Below, one piece after another: positions 57,306 through 64,000 of a stretch of DNA of 64,000 nt. The translations under genes were made by a program, and so were the position numbers. Source of the stretch: Lytechinus variegatus (taxonomy: Eukaryota > Echinodermata > Echinoidea > Temnopleuroida > Toxopneustidae); contig NC_054752.1 of the NCBI RefSeq assembly GCF_018143015.1, forward strand, positions 6,311,216-6,375,215, read 5' to 3'. The stretch's first letter is position 1; each line of letters begins with the position of its first letter. The notes beneath the pieces were generated by a model that worked only from the letters and a program-made list of their open reading frames with translations, ran no database searches and was not told the origin of the DNA.

Positions 57306-57932
57306 CTGGAAGAATCGAGGGAAATTAAAAGAAAATGTGTTGATTTTCAATAAATATTTTCAAGTTTATCACACAAAAATAATTTTTAATTGAAATATAT
57401 TAGTATCTACAAAGATAATGAAAAGCTCCACTTTGTATCCTCTAGAAAAAGGTAGGTTATAAATCTGATTATTATCATCATCATCATCGAAAATAACAGT
57501 TTTTACATGTGTAAAATGAAATGCCATTTTAGATTCTGCACTTCTGAACATATCAAGTATTCATGTTTTGCTGTCATTTTCACGAAATCACACCCAAAAT
57601 GTGGAAGAGATCATTAAATATCAATATCAAAATGATTTACAACAATCAATTAACTGATCTTTTTATTAACGAACTGGGTCCATATACTTTCTAAGTTATG
57701 ATATTTCAAAAAATTAACCTTGGTTAAGATTTCATTGATGACGACGCTGTCGCCGTCGGAAAAGTGGTACCTATAGCCTCGCTCTGATATGGAGGCCAGA
57801 CAAAAATGCAAAAATGAGCTGTTGGATGTAAAGCGGGTTATTTTTCAGAAGTACCCTGCTTGCACTACCAAACCCTTGTTTTACAACCACCAATCTATTC
57901 CTACCTTATACAGTAAGTGAGATCCACCATAC

Positions 57933-58074
57933 CTGTATTCTAAGTTGTATGAAAGCTCTCTGACAGACTTGGTTACCAAGGTCATTCCCTGTGACCTTGA
58001 CATTATCTACCACCGCAACCTCCGACCCTTTGTACTTCTCGACCTTGGTCTGGCCTGAATCGAGCCTGGTGTAT
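57933..58074 (-). CDS. POLR1B: RNA polymerase I subunit RPA2, exon YTRLDSGQTKVEKYKG
   Basis: Encodes YTRLDSGQTKVEKYKGSEVA, VVDNVKVTGNDLGNQVCQRA, FIQLRIQ. It lies between PYY and the GDKFSSRHG exon as in other POLR1B proteins. Phase 2 in (completes Ala), phase 0 out, donor GTATGG. The neighbouring intron (57306-57932) holds an inverted scrap of the GAGCGAGACTATAGGC repeat near 57720-57800. Confidence 0.93.
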
Positions 58075-58189
58075 CTGCATTACATGAATATGAAATTAAT
58101 AAACTGAGTCTCTAGAATTAGTTCCTGTAATAGCGCATATCACATTATGAAACTATGTCCATATGCATTACCAAAGAACTTAAATATTA

Positions 58190-58400
58190 CCCTGGCTTAA
58201 ACCCTGCATTCTTTTTAATGCATGCAAGCATTTCAAAGAATAAATTCCTGCCAGGTACCCATTTACCTCACCTCGGTTGAGTGCAGCACAATGTGGATAA
58301 ATTTCTTGCTGAAGGAAAGTGCATCATGATTGGGATTTGAACCCACTACCAGCATTTTCACAGCAAGAAGACTAATCCACTGGGCTACGATGCTCCAAAT
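58190..58400 (-). mobile_element. tRNA-derived SINE
   Basis: On the minus strand GTAGCCCAGTGGATTAGTC (A box) and GGGTTCAAATCCC (B box), then CTTTCCTTCAGCAAGAAATT and GTGCTGCACTCAACCGAGG. In a POLR1B intron, sense with the gene. Confidence 0.82.
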
Positions 58401-58429
58401 GAGAGTTGATTTTTAAAAGCTTGTCACTG

Positions 58430-58832
58430 ATTAAAGATAAATTCTAGTATTGGTAACAATCTGAAAATGACTTTTTACAGAATCTAACATAATGACCACC
58501 CAAGTGTCTGTGTGTATGAATAAAAAATATGTGCCAAAGGATTCTGGAAGAAATTGTGTAATTGCTGAGAAATAAGCAAAATAAGCACGGATTCGGTCAC
58601 TTCCGTCGGGTCTTTATTCCAGCAATAATAATACACTGTCCCACGTGTGCCTATCTGTGTTGGTGATCTTCAGTGTGAACATTTTTCAGCGTAGATTTCA
58701 AGATTTCACAAAGTTCAGTTTATGTAACTGTACCAGATCTAGATCCTCAATGATATACTGACAATTAAGCCTGGTTTTACAGACTTTCTCATGAAATCAG
58801 TGTTTACTGCAACTACTAGCATTTCTCTTTAA
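58430..58832 (-). mobile_element. MITE family B, copy 3
   Basis: TTAAAGATAAATTCTAGTAT, GTCGGGTCTTTATTCCAGC, CCCACGTGTGCCTATCTGTG and GCATTTCTCTTTAAA. Very similar to the copy at 789-1191 in inverted orientation. Lies directly beside the SINE. Confidence 0.85.
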
Positions 58833-58910
58833 AAATGATGGATTAACTTTATCAAAAAAAACATAGCTGTTGATGGAGTTTTAAACAAATCAGAGAACAC
58901 TTAATATTTA

Positions 58911-59470
58911 TAGGTCAAGTCCACCCCAGAAAAATAAGAAAAATGTTGATTAAGAAAAATGTTGATTGTTGATTAGAATACATAGAGAAAAATCAAACTA
59001 GCATAACGCTGAAAACTTCATCAAAATCAGATGTAAAATAAGAAAGTTATGACATTTCAAAGTTTCCCTTATTTTTCACAAAACAGTAATATGCACAACT
59101 CAGTGACATGCAAATGAGACAGACGATGATGTTCGCCACTCACTATTTCTTTTGTTTTTTATTGTTTGAATTATACCATATTTCATTTTTTACAGATTTG
59201 ACGATCAAGGACCAACTTGACTGAACCATATAGTATTAAACAATGATCATTACACATGTTCAGAGAGGAATTCATTGTACTTTACTTGACAGTGATGAGA
59301 AAATTAGAATACTTCATGTTTCAAATAATAAAATACAAAGAGAGTTGATGATGATATTAGTCGCCTCATTTGCATATCATGTGCATATAACTGTTTTGTA
59401 AAATTAAGCGACACTTGAAAATGTCATAACTTTCTTACTTCACATCCAATTTTGATAAAATTTACGATTC
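58911..59470. mobile_element. Foldback MITE family C, copy 3 (right end lost)
   Basis: Left end AGGTCAAGTCCACCCCAG with a local duplication of AAAAATGTTGATTAAG, arm TAAGAAAGTTATGACATTTC, and right arm ATGTCATAACTTTCTTACTT breaking off at about 59470. Lies in a POLR1B intron. Confidence 0.82.
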
Positions 59471-59879
59471 TTTAATTTGTAAACTGCGATAATCCGTCAA
59501 ACGCTAAACTAATGTCGCACGCGCGATCGATCGATCGGTACACAAGTACGGTATACAAAAACGCCAAGCTATACATTGTAGCTAGGTACGCACCGGGGCA
59601 TGCAATTGTTCGAAAAACAATGGGACAGGGGACGTCTATGGGAAATGCGTGGTTGTGCAAAAATGCGAACAAAACACGCATAAGGATGTGCAATAATGCG
59701 AACGTAACGCATGAAGAGTTAAGGTTCATTACAAATCATGCTTGCCATTGCTCAGCAGACAATAAAAAAAGAATGTAATAAGCATTCAATATTTGAGTGA
59801 GAACTACTTAAATGGTAAAAACTGGAATCAATAGTATTATAAATCATTTGTACATCATAAACAAGAAAGTCTGACTTAC
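59471..59879. other. Intronic stretch, no exon recognised
   Basis: Contains a relatively GC-rich patch (59500-59730) with GATCGATCGATCG and repeated AATGCGAAC / AACGCAT words; open frames on both strands lack family motifs and splice sites. Confidence 0.4.
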
Positions 59880-59976
59880 GCATAGTATGGGTCTCCTTCA
59901 TGTAGTACTGTACCGATTGGGGGAAAGCCATCTTTGTCTATACATCCTTTGATTCGAGGGTCAGTTATATCACAAC
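59880..59976 (-). CDS. POLR1B: RNA polymerase I subunit RPA2, exon GTVLHEGDPYYA
   Basis: Encodes CDITDPRIKGCIDKDGFPPI and GTVLHEGDPYYA (human: DEDGLPHIGVRLQPGDPYY). Short exon of 97 bases, phase 1 in and 2 out, donor GTAAGT. It connects the GYDMEDAM exon with the YTRLDSG exon in correct frame. Confidence 0.93.
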
Positions 59977-60320
59977 CTATAATGAAGTATATTAGCATGA
60001 TAAAAACAAAAAAGGTATATTATCAACAAGAAAATGCCATCATGATATATATTAGTGCAAATAATAATTATGGATTGAGAGGATTTTTCATATGTATCGT
60101 CTTTTTTTTTTTGGGGGGGGAATCATTGTTTTTTTTTTAAGGCATGACGTAATTTTGTCACAGGGAGAAAGGTATATTGTATCTCTTCCTCATGCCCTCA
60201 TGCATAATCAAAAATATCCAAACTTTCCCGACCAAAACCACTTCCCCTCTACCAGCCCAACCCCTCTCGCCATCAACCCACCCCCTCTCCATCATCCTAT
60301 CACCATCTCATCGTCATCTT

Positions 60321-60990
60321 ACTTACAAAACACAGCAGCCACTCTTCCGTGCCTTGATGCTCCAAGCTTATTCCTAAGATTAATCTCTTCTGTTTTACAG
60401 ATTATGACCATCATCTTCACCACTATACCCCTCTACCAGCTGCGCCCCTCCCACCAATCATACCATGACTGTCCCATCATCATCTTACTTACAAAACACA
60501 ACTGCCACTCTTCCGTGGCTTCATCTCCAAGCATATTCCCAAGGTTAATCTCTTCTGTTTTATAGATGATGATCACAACAAAAAACCACGTCCTCTCTAC
60601 CAGACCCACCCCCCTCACCATCATCCAATCACCATCAGCATCACCATCCCATCATCATCTTACTTACCAAACACAGCAGCTTCTCTTCCGTGCCTTGATT
60701 CTCCAAGCTTATTCCAAAGGTTAATCTCTCCTGTCTTACAGATTATGACCATCATCTTCACCACTATAACCCTCTATCAGCTGCGCCCCTCCCACCAATC
60801 ATGCCATAACTGTCCCATCATCATCTTACTTACAAAACACAACTGCCACTCTTCCGTGGCTTCATCTCCAAGCATATTCCCAAGTTAATCTCTTCTGTTT
60901 TATAGACGATGATCACCACGACCAAAACTACTTCCCTCTACCAGTCCCACCCCCTCTCCACTATCATCATCACCATCGCATCATCATCTT
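60321..60990 (-). repeat. Four tandem partial copies of the next POLR1B exon, dimeric pattern
   Basis: Donor-side ACTTAC sites at 60321, 60487, 60662 and 60828 repeat that of the true exon (60991). Each copy covers the last 76-78 bases of the exon (ACTCTTCCGTG, CTCCAAGC, AATCTCTTCTGTTTTA) plus about 90 bases of intron. Copies alternate: 1, 3 and the true exon read GCCTTGAT and CCAAGCTTATT, while 2 and 4 read GGCTTCATCTCCAAGCATA. The dimer period is 341 bp. CTCTACCAGCTGCGCCCCTC recurs in step with the dimer. All copies keep a GTAAGT donor; none keeps the acceptor half. Confidence 0.9.
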
Positions 60991-60996
60991 ACTTAC

Positions 60997-61141
60997 CAAA
61001 CACAGCAGCCACTCTTCCGTGCCTTGATTCTCCAAGCTTATTTCTAAGATTAATCTCTTCTGTTTTATAGATGCTAGCATGGCCAAACCCTCTTTCCAGT
61101 GAAGACTTGTTTATGATCATGGCATCTTCCATATCATACCC
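60997..61141 (-). CDS. POLR1B: RNA polymerase I subunit RPA2, exon GYDMEDAMI (parent of the array)
   Basis: Encodes [60 protein letters not shown] is the invariant RPB2-family motif close to the active site; ERGF.H.S.YK fits POLR1B. Acceptor CACTCTATAG, phase 0 in, 1 out with a GTAAGT donor. Upstream exons (N-terminal two-thirds of the roughly 1135-residue protein) are not in the window. Confidence 0.96.
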
Positions 61142-62299
61142 CTATAGAGTGGAAAAGAACATGGCAAAACTCAAACAATTACTCTCAGAGGTGGCAGAAG
61201 CAAGGGTGAGGATAGTCTCCCTAAAAAATATTTCAAAGAAATAACAGAAAAAGGGGAAAGGTAAAGGAAAGAAGGAAGAAAAGGAAAGACAAGGTGGTTC
61301 ATGAACCATGATTCTCACCTGATTTCACATTCAATATGCAATACAATCTTTTGACCCTTACATGACCTTTGACCTTATCATTCTCATGATTATTCATGTG
61401 GAAGGATTCACAAAGAGAAAAGGAAAAGAAAGAAGATGCAAAAAATTTGAAAAATAAAACACTACAGCATCACAGACTAAAGCCTACATGTATTCCAGAT
61501 TCAGCTTCCTCACATTTGATAAAAATGACATAAACTCTAGAGAACTTGAAATACAGAAAATGGTACTGAACACAACTGAACTTGATGCTCTCAGTATCAG
61601 CTGAAGGAAAGAAGCTGATCTGTGATGACACGCAAGACATTTCGGGCAAAGAGCAAGAATAAATGTGTATCAGATACTTTGATGACAACTCTTAAGCGTC
61701 GGGAGAGGTCTGTCGGGCTGCATTAGACCAGTCAAACAACTGGTAGAGCCATAGCAAGCTTGCTGAAAGATGTCAGCATCAGGCTAGACTTGACACTTGC
61801 CAAGTAACATGAGCAGTCCTCACAATGAAGCTTTATATCATTTCGTATGGTTTTATTTGTAACACTGTATGATATATTTATAATAGTGTTGATTTTCTCG
61901 ACTGTTCTATTGAAAGTTCTGAATGACAGCCACATTCATATACTTTATTTTGTATAATAAATGTTTATTTTTATTGTTATCAACTGGTTCACTATATGTT
62001 GGGTGACTGAGTTTCAAGACTATTTTTGTCTTCTTGTTTGGCTCTCCCACATTCATGTACATGCTTATGTTTGAATCCTACTCGGTTCAGTTTCATTTCA
62101 TATTGTAGTTATGTTTCATATTTCCTATTTTTATATATTTGTAATGATTATATAGTATTGTGGAAATAATTGATTTGATTTTATTTGATCCATCATCAAG
62201 GAAAATCAACCACTAACCTACTATACCAACTGCTCAACACAGCACAATCGGTCGATGAACTCCCACCTATTTGTGACGCTATCAGTATGCATTAGGAGA
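61142..62299. other. Upstream POLR1B intron (inferred), no exon recognised
   Basis: Purine-rich around 61230-61300 (AAAGG/GAAGAAAAGG). The rest is AT-rich. I looked on the minus strand for the expected preceding RPA2 segment and did not find it. Confidence 0.45.
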
Positions 62300-62812
62300 G
62301 ACTTTCTCACAAACAATTAAGTTCAGACAAGACCGCACAAAAAAACTACTGGTAAGGCCACTGAGCACTACTCGGGGGACAGTGCGAAGTTAGCTCTCGA
62401 ATCCTTCCAGGAGAACTACAAGAAGATAACAGACTCACTTTATAGGCAATGGCGTACCACAGGGCTCTGTGGGAGGTCCGACTCTTTTTTCTATTTACTT
62501 GATTGGATTGCGACAAGTTATGATCCACCATGGAATCAACTATCATATCTATGCTGATGATATTCAACTGATAATTTTGTTTGCATGCAGATCCAAAAGT
62601 TTAAAAAACTGGGGGAGGGGGAAGATCTTTTGCTCATGCATGTCCCATACTATGAAACAGACTTCCTGAAGACATCAAATATTGTATCTCTGTTGAGTCT
62701 TTCAAAAATGTTCTTAAAACCTTTCTTTTTATTTCTTAATTTCTTTATGCCCCTTGAGCACTCTACAGAGTGGATAAGGTGCTTTACAAGTCACATGTAT
62801 TATTATTATTAA
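62300..62812 (+). mobile_element. LINE remnant with RT YADD motif, internally deleted
   Basis: The plus strand encodes VGGPTLFSIYLIGLRQV, then HGINYHIYADDIQLII, the reverse transcriptase palm with the YADD active site (usual LINE wording PQGSVLGPLLFxIY...YADDTQL). A jump follows to DIKYCISVESFKNVLKTFLF and a TATTATTATTATT end near 62800, the usual C terminus and 3' tail of a CR1/L2-type LINE. The middle of the RT is missing. Antisense to POLR1B. Confidence 0.82.
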
Positions 62813-62818
62813 TTACAA

Positions 62819-63122
62819 TTGGATGCTGCCATTTCATCAGAGCAGAAACCTACAGCAGCTAGTCGTGAAGATCCCTTCGTGCATGTGGAATCTTTGCTGG
62901 CAGTCCAGTCGGCAAGTGCCATAATTGGAAACTTGGAGGCTCTTGTCAACTCGGCGCAGGGAAGACAAGCAACAATGGATGACATTGTAAGACCTGCTCA
63001 AGCTGGCAATCATCAAACTCCAGGAGGAATGTCAAAAGTTTGACAGCATGTTCAAGGATGCAGAGGCAGCCATCGTTGGCAAGAAAGATGCACAGCCAAT
63101 AGAGATCTACACCAAGAAACAG
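62819..63122 (+). pseudogene. Unrecognised coding-like segment, one frame slip
   Basis: The plus strand reads KPTAASREDPFVHVESLLAV, QSASAIIGNLEALVNSAQG, RQATMDDIV. After a one-base slip near 62985 another frame continues DLLKLAIIKLQEECQKFDSM, FKDAEAAIVGKKDAQPIEIY, TKKQ, followed by GCAAGT (a possible GC donor). The helical, charged composition looks like genuine protein sequence of about 100 residues. I do not recognise the family. It could be a retroposed host fragment carried with the LINE, or an exon of another gene nested in the POLR1B intron. Confidence 0.4.
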
Positions 63123-63589
63123 GCAAGTACCCATTCATATTAGTGTAAACGCTGCAAACACTACATATGGCACGCCAGTAGAGTACTGTACTACCGGATT
63201 ATCTTCCCACAGGCATATGACACAACTAGTTGTGAATGCATTTCAATGAAGCTAAAGCAGGGATGCAATCATACTGTCACATGACCAAAATAATGCTTTC
63301 ATTATGGTGCCATACAATATGGATTAATTCACATTTTGAACACCTTTACATTAACAACAAGAAACTCTCCACCACTAACTTTAGATTGACATTAAAAACC
63401 TTTCTCTTTAGTTCAGAAAATTGCCATGTACATGTAAAAGTAAAAAGAGGATTGAACAAGTCCAGCTGAAAATATTCATAAAAAGTCTGAGCAGTACAGG
63501 CTTATGTTTATGTTTGTGTATTTCGAAATCATACTCATACATGGATGTTTTTCAGGCTATTGTAGATTAACATCAAATAAATGATTTAA

Positions 63590-63880
63590 TAATTATAATA
63601 ATAATAATAGTAATATATGGCATTTATGAGGAGCCGATTACCAAGTTCTATTCAATGGCACACTTGATATTACCCCGGCTTAGCTCCAGCTGCTAAAGGC
63701 GCTTGGTACATTCAATGAATTAATCCTGCCGGCTACCCGAGCACCTCACCTAGGTTGAGTGCAGCACAATGTGGGTAAATTTTTGGCTGAAGGAAGATGC
63801 ACTGTGGTTGAGATTCGAACCCACGCCCCTCTGATTGAATGAAAGACATGTAACCAAGAGACCTAGACGCCCCCAATAAG
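63590..63880 (-). mobile_element. tRNA-derived SINE
   Basis: On the minus strand: head near 63870 (CTAGGTCTCTTGGTTAC), B box GGTTCGAATCTCAA, CTTCCTTCAGCCAAAAATTT, GTGCTGCACTCAACCTAGG, then a (TTA)n tail at 63595-63612. Nearly full length. Confidence 0.82.
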
Positions 63881-64000
63881 GCTGATATGCTATGCACAAA
63901 CTCTCCACCAAGTGATTAAATAGAAATCAACCTTGTAACTGCGTGACTTTAACAAAATATTTTGTGGTCGAGATGAAAAGGTTAGGATGCCATCTACGGC

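Noticed and set aside
59512-59778. GC-richer open frames on both strands
   Set aside because: No motif, no splice sites, and the sequence contains simple GATC and AATGCG word repeats; left as unexplained intron.
60092-60565. Plus-strand frame of 157 codons
   Set aside because: It runs antisense through the partial POLR1B exon copies and intron repeats; the coding signal is on the other strand.
55400-60990. Regularly spaced repeats resembling a CRISPR-like array
   Set aside because: Repeat and spacer are both POLR1B exon plus intron sequence, the copies are diverged, and the setting is an animal intron.

Overview
The window looks like an AT-rich, intron-bearing animal nuclear genome, most likely a marine deuterostome invertebrate and probably an echinoderm such as a sea urchin. 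The basis is animal-type genes with GT-AG introns, many tRNA-derived SINEs, dense palindromic MITE families, long G/C homopolymers and foldback elements. The species assignment is inference, not something the sequence proves.

Four recognisable host genes are present. (1) A LanC-like gene (LANCL) on the minus strand at 511-3384: three exons of its N-terminal part are inside the window and the rest lies off the left edge. (2) Two divergent cytochrome c paralogues on the plus strand, at 30537-32650 and 47700-49014. They share one intron position and phase; the second has Phe where the axial heme ligand Met80 should be. (3) The C-terminal half of the RNA polymerase I second-largest subunit (POLR1B) on the minus strand, eight coding exons from 61141 down to the stop at 52857. 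The upstream exons lie off the right edge. A GC-rich 72-codon reading frame at 20716-20934 is a candidate small gene of unknown function.

Layout: 0.5-3.4 kb LANCL, with introns full of MITEs; 3.4-20.4 kb intergenic, holding a mariner-like MITE, a TIR-bounded composite with a LINE and a SINE, several SINEs, and a TATA-bearing repeat in three copies; 20.7 kb candidate small gene; 21-27 kb nested and palindromic MITEs, one with a perfect 8-bp target duplication; 27.5-30.5 kb a very long inverted repeat built of about 190-bp units, ending next to cytochrome c gene 1; 32.7-40.4 kb repeats and microsatellites; 40.4-43.3 kb a complete-looking PIF/Harbinger DNA transposon with TIRs and a TTA duplication; 44-47 kb MITEs; 47.7-49 kb cytochrome c gene 2; 50 kb a 0.9-kb ATC/ACC trinucleotide array; 52.9-61.1 kb POLR1B; 61.1-64 kb an upstream POLR1B intron (inferred) with LINE pieces and a SINE.

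The most unusual observations are: the Met80-to-Phe cytochrome c paralogue; two separate POLR1B exons that have each spawned a tandem array of partial exon copies (period about 165-180 bp, one with a dimeric higher-order pattern); the giant subrepeat-built inverted repeat; an 84-bp near-perfect palindrome that is almost all inverted repeat; and a SINE family whose head resembles 7SL/Alu RNA.
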